64,000 nt of DNA, taken from the NCBI GenBank assembly GCA_036927565.1, contig JAYESD010000005.1, positions 88,762,301 to 88,826,300 on the forward strand. The letters run 5' to 3'. This document shows, piece after piece, positions 1 to 8,364 of the stretch. The notes below the pieces were generated by a model. That model had not been told where the DNA came from, did not search any database, and was given only the letters and a program-made list of their open reading frames with translations. Position 1 is the stretch's first letter. Each line of letters begins with the position of its first letter. The stretch comes from Tuctoria greenei. Taxonomy: Eukaryota > Streptophyta > Magnoliopsida > Poales > Poaceae. The position numbers were made by a program, and so were the translations under genes.

Positions 1-2
1 CA

Positions 3-875
3 CGGTATGGATCTTATGAGTACACTGTGATGTCTTTTGGATTGACAAATGTGCCTGCCTACTTTATGTACCTCATGAATAAAGTCTTCATGGAGTACTT
101 GGACAAGTTCGTTGTGGTGTTTATTGATGATATTATGATCTACTCGAAGGATGAGAAGGAACATGAGGAACACTTGAGGCTTACGCTGCAGAAATTGAGG
201 GAGCATCAATTGTATGCCAAGTTCAACAAGTGCCAGTTTTGGTTGAAAGAGGTGCCATTTTTGGGTCATATAATCTCAGGAGGAGGAGTATCGGTTGACC
301 CCGGAAAAGTGAGAGACGTGTTGAAGTGGGAACCACCGCAAAGCGTCAAGGAAATAAGGAGTTTTCTTGGGATGGCTGGATATTACCGTCGGTTTATTAA
401 AGATTTTTCCAAGATAACCAAGCCTATGACGGAGTTGCTAATGAAGGGAAAGGCGTTCCAACGGACTGAAGCTTGTCAAAACAGTTTTGAGGAGTTGAAG
501 AAGAGGTTGACAACAGCCCCAGTTTTGGTATTGCCGGATGTAAGCAAGAGTTTCGACATCTATTGTGATGCATCAAGACAAGGACTTGGATGTGTATTGA
601 TGCAAGAAGGTCAAGTGGTCGCCTATGCGTCGAGACAATGGAAGAAACATGAGCAGAATTACCCCACGCATGATCTTGAACTAGCAGACGTGGTACATGC
701 ATTGAAGATTTGGAGACACTATATTCTTGGACATAGGTGTGAAATTTACACGGATCATAAGAGTTTGAAGTATATTTTCACACAAACGGATCTGAACTTG
801 AGGCAACGAAGATGGTTAGAGCTCATCAAAGATTATGATTTGGGGATCAACTTCATCCGGGAAAAGCCAATGTAG
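3..875 (+). CDS. pol: Gypsy pol: reverse transcriptase (C-terminal part) and RNase H, frameshifted at its end
   Basis: The frame is already open at the window edge (RYGSYEYTV precedes MSFGLTN), so the first internal Met is not the true start. The RT palm is visible: FVVVFIDDI with both catalytic aspartates near residues 33-41. The thumb follows (FLGHIIS, then FLGMAGYYRRFI). RNase H follows with FDIYCDASRQGLGCVL, a conserved Glu in the LELADVVHAL stretch, and YTDHKSL. The product would copy element RNA into DNA in cytoplasmic particles. A one-base loss near 850-855 shifts the frame, giving a TAG at 873-875; the usual RNase H end (VVADALSRK) is read in the next frame. Otherwise it looks little decayed. 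Confidence 0.9.
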   Translation, partial: RYGSYEYTVMSFGLTNVPAYFMYLMNKVFMEYLDKFVVVFIDDIMIYSKDEKEHEEHLRLTLQKLREHQLYAKFNKCQFWLKEVPFLGHIISGGGVSVDPGKVRDVLKWEPPQSVKEIRSFLGMAGYYRRFIKDFSKITKPMTELLMKGKAFQRTEACQNSFEELKKRLTTAPVLVLPDVSKSFDIYCDASRQGLGCVLMQEGQVVAYASRQWKKHEQNYPTHDLELADVVHALKIWRHYILGHRCEIYTDHKSLKYIFTQTDLNLRQRRWLELIKDYDLGINFIREKPM

Positions 876-2488
876 TGGCCGATGCTTTGAGTAGAAAGGG
901 AGTAAGTCATCAACTCACGGTTCGAGAGTTACCATTCGAGTTATGTAAGGAGTTTGAACGGTTGAACCTCGGGTTTGTAAATGAGATGGAGATGATGGAG
1001 TCAAACCCAACCTTGGAGCAAGAAATTCGAGAGGCCCAAACCGCAGATGAAGAGATCAATGAAATCAAGGAAAGGACCGAAGAAGGGAGAGAATTCAGAT
1101 TTGATGAAGACGAATATGGTACCTTATGGCTTGGAAAGCGAATCGTTGTGCCTAATGTAAAACATATTCAGGAGACAATATTAAAGGAGGCACATGACTC
1201 GCCTTACTCGATTCACCCCGGTTGTACGAAGATGTACAAGGACTTGAAGACTTGCTATTGGTGGGATAGCATGAAAAAGGACATAGCCGAATATGTTGCA
1301 TTGTGTGATGTGTGTCAACGAGTCAAGGCGGAACATCAAAGGCCAGCCGGACTATTGCAACCGTTGAAGATTCCGGAATGGAAGTGGGAAGAAATTGGTA
1401 TGGACTTCATAGTTGGGTTACCACGTACTCAGTCCGGGTATGACTCAATTTGGGTAATTGTGGATCGCTTAACCAAGTCAGCTCATTTTGTCCCTGTGAA
1501 GGCCAAGTATACAGCTGCACGATTGGCCGAAATATACATGGAGCATATTGTGTGTCGACATGGAGTCCCTAAGAAGATAGTCTCGGATAGAGGTTCTCAA
1601 TTTACCTCCAGATTTTGGCAAAAATTGCATGAAGCTTTGGGAACGAGGTTGAATTTTAGTTCAGCATATCATCCTCAAACGGATGGACAAACCGAGAGGA
1701 CCAATCAGATTTTGGAGGACATGTTAAGAGCTTGTGCTTTAAAGCATGGGAAAAGTTGGGACAAAAGCTTGCCATACGCAGAATTTTCATACAACAATAG
1801 TTACCAAGCAAGCTTGAAAATGTCACCATATGAAGCGCTTTATGGGAGGAAGTGTAGGACACCTTTATTCTGGAATGAGGCAGGAGAAACTCAAGTATTT
1901 GGTCCGGACGTGTTGCAAGAAGCCGAAAAGCAAGTCCAAATAATTCGTGGAAACTTGAGGGCTGCCCAATCAAGACAAAAAGGCTATGCGGATAATAGGA
2001 GAAGGAAATTAGCCTTTGAAATAGGAGATTTTGTTTACCTCAAGGTGTCACCAATGAGAGGTCATAAGAGGTTTAACATAAGAGGTAAGCTCGCACCTCG
2101 TTATATTGGACCATTCAAGATTTTGGACAAAAGAGGAGAAGTAGCATATAAGTTGGAGATGCCAGCTCATCTTTCAGACGTACATGATGTGTTTCATGTT
2201 TCCCAACTCAAGAAGTGTCTCAGGGTACCGGAAGATCAAGTGCCAATGGAAGAATTGGAACTAGAGGAAGATTTGACGTATGCCGAGCAACCGGTCAAAA
2301 TCTTGGAAACCAAGGAGAGAGTCACAAGGAACAAGGTGATTCGATGGTGTAAAGTCCAATGGAAGCACCATACCGAAAAAGAAGCAACTTGGGAGCTAGA
2401 AGATGATCTCAAGAAGGAATTTCCCTATCTCTTCTCTTCCGCGTCGAATCTCGAGGGCGAGATTCATTTTAAGGGGGTAGGTTTGTAA
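875..2488 (+). CDS. pol: Gypsy pol: integrase with C-terminal chromodomain
   Basis: Continues the TEK-1 polyprotein after a frameshift; the frame is open from about 852, so the Met at 875 is only the first ATG after the break. The N-terminal zinc-binding region ends in CDVCQRVK. The integrase core keeps D (GMDFIVGLPR), D (IVSDRGSQF) and E (DGQTERTNQ). A GKLAPRYIGPF block follows, as in gypsy integrase C-termini. The last ~70 residues (PVKILETKERVTRNKVIRW...WELEDDLKKEFPYLF) match the chromodomain of Tekay-clade integrases, thought to direct insertion to heterochromatin. The stop TAA (2486-2488) lies inside the first bases of the LTR. No internal stops, so this is the best-kept pol segment of the left third. 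Confidence 0.92.
   Translation: MADALSRKGVSHQLTVRELPFELCKEFERLNLGFVNEMEMMESNPTLEQEIREAQTADEEINEIKERTEEGREFRFDEDEYGTLWLGKRIVVPNVKHIQETILKEAHDSPYSIHPGCTKMYKDLKTCYWWDSMKKDIAEYVALCDVCQRVKAEHQRPAGLLQPLKIPEWKWEEIGMDFIVGLPRTQSGYDSIWVIVDRLTKSAHFVPVKAKYTAARLAEIYMEHIVCRHGVPKKIVSDRGSQFTSRFWQKLHEALGTRLNFSSAYHPQTDGQTERTNQILEDMLRACALKHGKSWDKSLPYAEFSYNNSYQASLKMSPYEALYGRKCRTPLFWNEAGETQVFGPDVLQEAEKQVQIIRGNLRAAQSRQKGYADNRRRKLAFEIGDFVYLKVSPMRGHKRFNIRGKLAPRYIGPFKILDKRGEVAYKLEMPAHLSDVHDVFHVSQLKKCLRVPEDQVPMEELELEEDLTYAEQPVKILETKERVTRNKVIRWCKVQWKHHTEKEATWELEDDLKKEFPYLFSSASNLEGEIHFKGVGL
2467..2483 (+). other. Polypurine tract of TEK-1
   Basis: The purine run AAGGGGGTAGG just before the TGTAACA of the LTR is the expected RNase H-resistant primer for plus-strand DNA synthesis. 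It overlaps the last codons of pol. Confidence 0.75.
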
Positions 2489-2633
2489 CACCCTCATTTT
2501 CATGCATCATGCCCTACATGCACTCATATACATGTTTAACATTAGCCCACAACAAGAGGAACGAGTTTAAAATTGATTCGGAGCATTTAAAATTGATTTG
2601 GAGCAAAACCGCACTTAAAATGCAGGAAAGTGC

Positions 2634-2952
2634 GGACTAGTCCGATTTTACTGAGGACTAGTCCGATTTCTCTCTGACTAAAAACGGACTTGTCCGTTTT
2701 TGCTGCGGACTAGTCTGATTTTGGCTCTGGAAACTTTCGGACTTGTCCGATTTTGTGCGGACTAGTGCGATATTCCCTGAATCCTTGAAAATTTGCCAAG
2801 TTCCTGGACTTTTCCGGACTAGTCCGGTGTTCCAGCGGACTTGTCCGTTTTTCCACTCTGTTCAAATTCGGACTTGTCCGATTTTTGGTCAGACTTGTCC
2901 GATTTTCTCTCTGGATGACTTCGGACTAGTCCGGTCCTGTCCGGACTTGTCC
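2634..2952 (+). repeat. Lattice of GGACWWGTCC palindromes in the TEK-1 LTR
   Basis: Thirteen 10-bp near-palindromes start at 2634, 2655, 2686, 2707, 2739, 2759, 2806, 2816, 2837, 2870, 2891, 2923 and 2943. Centres are GGACTAGTCC (perfect) or GGACTTGTCC (one asymmetric pair). Spacing alternates between 20-21 and 31-33 bp, with one disturbed stretch (47 then 10 bp) at 2759-2816, so sites come in pairs about two helical turns apart with a pair period near 53 bp. The array ends about 170 bp upstream of the TATA box. It is probably a cis-regulatory array; the bound factor is unknown. Confidence 0.85.
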
Positions 2953-3122
2953 GATATTTCGCGACTCCGAGTTGATCTTTTGTTTTACGACTTGTTTCTT
3001 GGGTTTCACGTTAAGTGGGCCTAGGGACGTCGTGCCTAACTCTTTTAGATCCCATGTGGGACTCTAAACCGGCCTCTACTCATCCCAAAACTCGAGATCC
3101 ATCTAACCCTAGCCTCCACCTC

Positions 3123-3130
3123 TATATAAA
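3123..3130 (+). promoter_or_regulatory. TATA box of the TEK-1 LTR
   Basis: TATATAAA is followed by a C/A-rich leader (AGCCCAACC) as in plant promoters, downstream of the palindrome array. This would mark the U3/R transition of the LTR. Confidence 0.65.
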
Positions 3131-3485
3131 CAGCCCAACCCCTTGGTTTGACATCTATTTGCCACTTTTCCACCCACCCAAACCCTAGTTCGTGGGGAGC
3201 CACCATCAAGGAGGGAGGAGAAGATCCCAAGCAAGAGGAAGAAGAGGAGGAAACGAAGGAGGATCAAGATCTCCACCAAGTTTCGTTCTTCACCACCAAT
3301 TCACTCCAAGTTCATCACCAACCCTAGATCATCAAGATCCAAGTGTTACCTCCAAGTTTCTTGGTTCATTGGAGTTCTAAACACCTGGTATACCTTCTAT
3401 TCTCTTTTCCTTATGTGAATTCAACCCCTAATCTCCAAATTCACGTCGATCTAGAAAACCCTAATCTGCTGATCTCGTCAAGTGC

Positions 3486-3515
3486 GGACTTGTCCGGTCC
3501 CTAGCGGACTAGTCC
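3486..3515 (+). repeat. Isolated palindrome pair downstream of the TATA box
   Basis: GGACTTGTCC (3486) and GGACTAGTCC (3506) are 20 bp apart, repeating the pair spacing of the upstream array. The TEK-2 LTR has a pair at the matching place (15998 and 16018, also 20 bp). Confidence 0.75.
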
Positions 3516-4659
3516 GATCTTTCTGGTTAAATTGTGTTGAATTAATTCTAAAATTTGATCTAATCGACCCCAAACCTGTATAAACTTGTTAAAATCTATT
3601 AGAGCTAGTTAGTGATCATTAAAAGCAATCTAGTGACAAGTTCTACCTTGCATTGCATCAATCATGCATGTCATGTCATATTGAGTAATATTTGTGCACT
3701 CTTTGATTGTGTTTCTTGTCTTGTATGTTTATTGTGTGGATTAGACGGATTTGCGCTAGAGAGTGCCACAGAGGATCTACAACATCAAGAGTTTGAAGGC
3801 TTTGACCCTAATCAACAGCAAGAGCAAGGCAAGTGTCCTTGAAGCATATTGATCCTGTTTTGTTTGCAAAACTGCATGCTTGTGTCAAATTGATGGGAAA
3901 TCCTATGGTAGGAAGTTTACTAGATTTGCTAAACCACCCTTGTCACCTGGAATTTATGGTAGAGAGTCGGGAAGGGTTTTTACCTTTTTGCTTCGCTTAA
4001 TCAACTGAGATGGGAAACAACTATATCACTCAATTTAATTATGCATGGATGATATTATGGTTAACATGAACTGGTTAAACATGGTATGGTAATGGATGAT
4101 CTAAGCAAGCCTGGTATGTGGATGGGTTGGATGTTATGGTGGTTTGCTTGCTTTAGATCTAAGGACCGGTTCATGCGAGAATAAGCCAGGACTACAGTGC
4201 CACCACGAGGCCAAGTATGGGTGCGGCATAGCTGATTAATTAGGGCTTTGCTAGTGTTGTTTGGACCATTGTGGATGCTCGGGGAAGGGGTAGTCGGATT
4301 GGGTTTGTGGATGATTGGTGGGATTACCCTGGGATCCGAATGGCTCAAGAGGGGGCCCTTGGTTGAAGATGTGCTCAGTTGGAGGCATCGCCACCGGAAA
4401 CCTCAGTGGGGTCTAAATAGGCTAGTAATCCCTTTGTAAAGGCTATTTTGTGATCTCTTGGCCACACACCAACGGAAGTGTGTAATGTGACCAATGGGTC
4501 ATGGGCATAAGGGAGGTTCTTAGTCGCCGAAGGGTGATGAAATCACGAACACGTGAGTAAAGAGGTACAAACTCTGCAGAGTTAACTAAAACTATCATGA
4601 TAGCCGTGCTCCCGGTTATGAGCACCTGGACAACTTCCATGATTAGAAGGAAATTGGGA

Positions 4660-4735
4660 TATGGTTATGGTTATGGTTTGGTAATGGTTATGGTTGATAT
4701 TATGGTTATGGTTATGGTTATGGTTATGGATGGAA
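4660..4735 (+). repeat. TTATGG microsatellite
   Basis: Imperfect tandem copies of GGTTAT/TTATGG run through this stretch of the TEK-1 LTR. I see no such expansion at the matching place in the TEK-2 LTR, so it is a local slippage expansion. Confidence 0.8.
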
Positions 4736-5327
4736 TTATGGTTTATGACATTGATTATGGTTATTGGTAATGGTGATTTATGGACTAGTATTATTATGGT
4801 TACATGGTTTATGATGGGTTTACTTCACATAATATGATATATTGCTTTTCAAATGTTTTACTGTGCATTTCAGCACTTTGCCATTATTATTGTCGTCATT
4901 TGAATCAGCTACATGTCATACTTTCCACACTTGCTGAGTACGACATGTACTCACTCTTGCAATCCCCCCCCCCCCCAACAGTTGCAGGTCAGGATTGGGA
5001 TTTTAATGGCGATAATGCGGAGTTCTAGGCCGTATCTACCGTCAGCTTTGCCTGTGGTGTTGATTGGAGCTACGCATACATACCCTGTCGCTTATGCTGC
5101 TTAGTTTGCTTAATTAGTTTATTTCCGCTGCATTAGTTGAACTTGTCATTAATATTCATTAGAGCTTGTATTCGAGGATATAATGAATTATGTAATAAAA
5201 GCACTCATTTAATAATTTGAGATGTGGTAATTATCTGTTTATCATTTGTGAATCACTCGTGTATGTGTGATGAACATCCTGGGCATACATATGCGTTAGC
5301 TTGGTTCATTTTCGGAACCTGGCATCA

Positions 5328-5663
5328 CAATTACAGCCGCTGAAAATACCCGAGTGGAGAAAAAATCGGTATGGACTTCATAGTTGGATTACCGCGTACC
5401 GAGTCCGGTTATGACTCTATATGGGTTATTGTGGATCGGTTGATGAAATCTGCTCACTTTATTCCTGTCAAGACTAAGTACATCGCGACATAGTTAGCCG
5501 AGTTGTATATGGAGAATATTGCATGTTGGCATGGAGTTCAGAAAAGGATAGTCTCTAACCGAGGTTGTCAATTCACTTCTAGGTTCTGGGAGAAACTACA
5601 AGAAGCTATGGGTACTAGGTTGAATTTCAGCTCCGCATATCACCCACGGACTGTTGGTCAAAC
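5328..5663 (+). pseudogene. pol: TEK-2 integrase core, upstream half
   Basis: Aligns by eye with TEK-1 1365-1690: LQPLKIPEW, then GMDFIVGLPRT and the YHP.T.GQT stretch. Breaks are a frameshift in the A-run near 5357-5366, a TAG at about 5489-5491, and replacement of the second catalytic Asp (VSDRG in TEK-1 reads VSNRG here). It cannot encode active integrase. It stops at 5663, where SIRE-1 is inserted. Confidence 0.85.
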
Positions 5664-5950
5664 TGAAACTGCATCTAGACGTTCACTTGTGGGTTTTGGA
5701 CGATTGATAACAAAAAAATGACATCCTAATGAATTCGTTGAGATGAATGCAGCTTAACTAAGATTAGATAGTTGGTGCACTCAAAAAGGTGAAAATGAAG
5801 TGATGAAGAAAAAGGAAAAGGCCCAATTGATGAATAAAGCGCAAAGTAGACTTAATTGTATAGGATGTGTGTGAGAGACACATCCCAAGCGCTCAATTCT
5901 TTGTGTAGGGGTAAAGGCTTAAAATCAACCTTAATAATTCACTGAGCGCT

Positions 5951-6345
5951 GAACTAGTTCGTTCAAAAACTGGACTAGTCTGTTCAACTTTCTGTAGTCT
6001 CACTTCAGAGTGCACCGGATGAGTCCATTCATGGACCGGACTAGTCTGTTAAACTTTCTAATGTTTCATAACACTATGCACCGGACAAGTGCGTTCATAG
6101 ATCGAACTAGTCCGATAAACTCTATGATGTTTCATAAAATTGTGCACCGGACAAGTCCGTTCATGGACCGAACTAGTCCGAGAAACTTTCTGATGTTCCA
6201 ATACACAGGGCACCGGACATGTCCGGACTCTTACCGGACTAGTTCTGCATACCTCACACACATTAGGGTTTTAAGTGTGTTACACATTCCACTCGGATTT
6301 TACTCAGCACACCGGACAAGTGCAGTCCCCAGAGCGGACTGGTCC
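5951..6345 (+). repeat. 66-bp tandem array with paired palindromes in the SIRE-1 5' LTR
   Basis: Five units start at exactly 66-bp intervals: 5951, 6017, 6083, 6149 and 6215. Each holds a second palindrome exactly 21 bp later (5972, 6038, 6104, 6170, 6236). The first member is usually GGACAAGTCC-like and the second GGACTAGTCC-like. A further pair lies at 6314 and 6336. The array ends 40 bp upstream of the TATA box. The exact register over five units suggests selection on spacing or recent amplification. Confidence 0.9.
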
Positions 6346-6384
6346 AGTCGTCAGGATTCCTAAGGGTAATAATTTTGGAAACAC

Positions 6385-6392
6385 TATAAATA
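6385..6392 (+). promoter_or_regulatory. TATA box of the SIRE-1 5' LTR
   Basis: TATAAATA follows the palindrome array; the 3' LTR has the same box at 13442-13449 in the same context, supporting a conserved U3 promoter. Confidence 0.75.
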
Positions 6393-7149
6393 GGAGTTGC
6401 ACGACCCACCAAAACAACTCTCGTATTCTATTGTCAAGAACTGAAACCCAAGCTTTGACACTTGTCCCAAGAGCACAAAAACACATCTACCCACGCATCT
6501 AAGGTCCTCAAAAGTGAAATTCTTTGAATATTCAGATTTGGGATTGGGAAATCGTTGTCTACGCGTTATTGAGCTCTTGGGGTTTGATCTCCTTACACTC
6601 CTGGTTTACTTGCAATCTTTTCAAGTGTATTAGATCACTTTTTCTGCTGTAATCTTTGTGGGAGCCCTCAACGTATGAGGTTGCCCCACCAACTTGGTGA
6701 TTACCTGTGATACTGGAATCAAGTCGGTGTTGTGTGGTGACTTGACAAGGGAAAATGGTTTGAAGAGATCCAGCTCTGTGTGGGCCTCCTCAAGGAGGAC
6801 ATAGATCTCTTTGGTGAGATCGAACCTCGGTAAAAAATTCATGTCCCGTGTGCTCATCTCTTTACTTTGCAATTATCATTATTTAGAGCATTAAGTTGGT
6901 AAAAGTTGTAATGAACTAACACTGTGTTCCACGTGCAATTTTGCAATACTAATTGTTCAATCAAGTGTTCTCAATAGTTGTTTAAATTTTGCTGCTATAA
7001 TATTTACAATTTCTACATCACCGGTCAAATCAGCACACCAGACTAGTCGGAGTCACACCGGACAAGTCCAGTCCCTCAGGTATTTAACGATCTGATTAAG
7101 TGTGCAGGAAAACTTTCAAATCCTATTCACCCCCTCTAGGCCACATTCA

Positions 7150-7163
7150 ATTGGTATCAGACC
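7150..7163 (+). other. Primer binding site of SIRE-1
   Basis: ATTGGTATCAGACC directly follows the 5' LTR. It matches the TGGTATCAGAGC consensus complementary to plant initiator tRNA-Met, with a small change near its end. Confidence 0.85.
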
Positions 7164-7202
7164 AGATTCTCCTTTTACGAGACTCACCGCTCAGAGAGAT
7201 CA

Positions 7203-8364
7203 ATGGCCTCTGACAAGAACAATGAGATCCCGAAGGTGCCCAACACCGAAGATGAACATGACACCAAGGCATTCGATATACTCAAGGAAAACAAACACGG
7301 TGATGAAGAAGTGTAACAACTCAAGACACTTATAGGAAAGAAACTTCTAAGTAAAAAGGTCAAGGAAGAAGACGAGAAGACGACGAGGTGTGGTCATCAT
7401 GACTACTTCGGATATCCTTATAATTACGATTGTCTTAATTCTAACAATCATTATCTTTCAATTCCTATGGAAAGACCTCCTCATTTCGATGGAAATGATT
7501 ATACAATTTGGAATTACAATATGAGAATGCATCTTATCTCCTTAAACCCCAGCCTTTGGCATGTTGTGTGTATAGGTGTAGATATCCCAAATACCGATGA
7601 TGAACTCACTCCAGAGCAAGAGCAATAAATTCACCGCAATGCACAAGCCGTTGCAGTGATCACTTCTTCTTTGAGCCGAGAAGAGTTTACCAAGATTGAT
7701 AGACTGGAAAGTGCCGAGGAAATATGGTATACATCAAGACCGCACATGAGGGAAATTGCTCAGTTCGTGAAGCAAAAATTGAAATGCTTGAAGGAGAATT
7801 GTGGAGGTTTGTCATTGAGGAGGGCGAATCACCGCAAGAGATGTACAACCGAATGAAGGCACTCATAAACAAGATCCATGCCTATGGAAGAAAGAAGTGG
7901 ACTATCATGAAGTCATCAAGAGGATAATAAGGGCATTCATGCCTCGAAATATCACTTTATGCTCGATGATCTGAGAAAGTCCAGGGTTCCATAAAATGAC
8001 TCCGGATGAACTATTGGGCAAAATCATCAACCACGAGATGATGGAAAAGGAAGCCAAATATGTTAAGGATCTTGCCGAGCTGACTTCATCAAAGAATAAG
8101 GGGGTGGCCCGACAAAGACACTGATGCCGTGAGAACCGATATGGATGAGGAAGAAATGATCCTCTTCATGAAAATATTCAAGCGCATGATGAGAAGAAGG
8201 AAAGGCGACAGTTCCAGTGAAGACAAGAACAAAGAAAAAGACAAATCCAAATCTAGACGCTCATGCTACAATTGTGGTGAATATGGGAACTTCATAGTTG
8301 ATTGCCCGTATGAAGATAATAAGAAGAAGAAAGAAGTGAAGACTCAAGAGAAGAAAACCTTCTA
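7203..8364 (+). pseudogene. gag: SIRE-1 gag, broken
   Basis: The start MASDKNNEIPKV at 7203 meets a stop at 7314. The usual Copia gag landmarks follow in shifting frames: a PPHFDGNDY block (7470-7500), a UBN2-like core (about 7650-8090), and a zinc knuckle near 8265 reading CYNCGEYGNFIVDC, in which the knuckle His is replaced by Asn (SIRE-2 keeps the His). Gag would form the particle that packages RNA. Several stops and frameshifts prevent expression as one protein. Confidence 0.85.

Larger units (their letters stand above)
1..5327 (+). mobile_element. TEK-1: Tekay-type Ty3/gypsy chromovirus, 3' part
   Basis: The window opens inside the reverse transcriptase of a plus-strand Ty3/gypsy element. 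RT, RNase H, integrase and a chromodomain follow in the normal gypsy order, then a polypurine tract and a 2.84-kb 3' LTR. The chromodomain directly after integrase and the large LTR beginning TGTAACA point to the Tekay (Del) clade of chromoviruses. gag, protease and the 5' LTR lie left of the window. The right flank (5328 onward) is integrase sequence of another element of the same family (TEK-2), so TEK-1 appears nested in TEK-2. The expected target duplication would be CAATT (5328-5332), but its partner is off-window. Confidence 0.85.
2484..5327 (+). repeat. 3' LTR of TEK-1 (2844 bp)
   Basis: Starts TGTAACACCC directly after the polypurine tract and ends GGCATCA; the TEK-2 LTR (15000-17858) has the same ends and nearly the same length (2859 bp). 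In order it holds a palindrome array (2634-2952), a TATA box (3123), a purine-rich leader, another palindrome pair (3486-3515), a TTATGG microsatellite (4660-4735) and a run of 13 C (4964-4976). A short inverted repeat, GAGTACgacatGTACTC, lies near 4936 and is nearly kept in TEK-2. There is no supported gene in it; small ORFs are chance. Confidence 0.88.
5664..7149 (+). repeat. 5' LTR of SIRE-1 (1486 bp)
   Basis: Begins TGAAACTGCATCTAG and ends CCTCTAGGCCACATTCA. U3 carries the five-unit palindrome array and a TATA box at 6385. U5 carries one more pair, AGACTAGTCG (7040) and GGACAAGTCC (7060), again 20 bp apart. Small ORFs across the array are repeat artefacts. Confidence 0.92.

Noticed and set aside
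2634..2952. Match of GGACWWGTCC to the p53 half-site pattern RRRCWWGYYY
   Set aside because: The match is real as text, but plants have no p53 family protein, so it says nothing about the factor used here.
4964..4976. Run of 13 C in the TEK-1 LTR as a functional element
   Set aside because: The TEK-2 LTR has no such run; it is more likely slippage or a sequencing/assembly artefact.
2634..6345. CRISPR-like array of short palindromic repeats
   Set aside because: Repeats are only 10 bp, spacers are related to each other, and the setting is a eukaryotic LTR.
6010..6363. Open frame with a 22-residue repeat (HRTSPFMDRTSP type) in the SIRE-1 LTR
   Set aside because: It is the translation of the 66-bp palindrome array; the unit is a multiple of 3, so the frame stays open by chance. 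Similar frames at 2743-3024 and 13089-13673 have the same cause.
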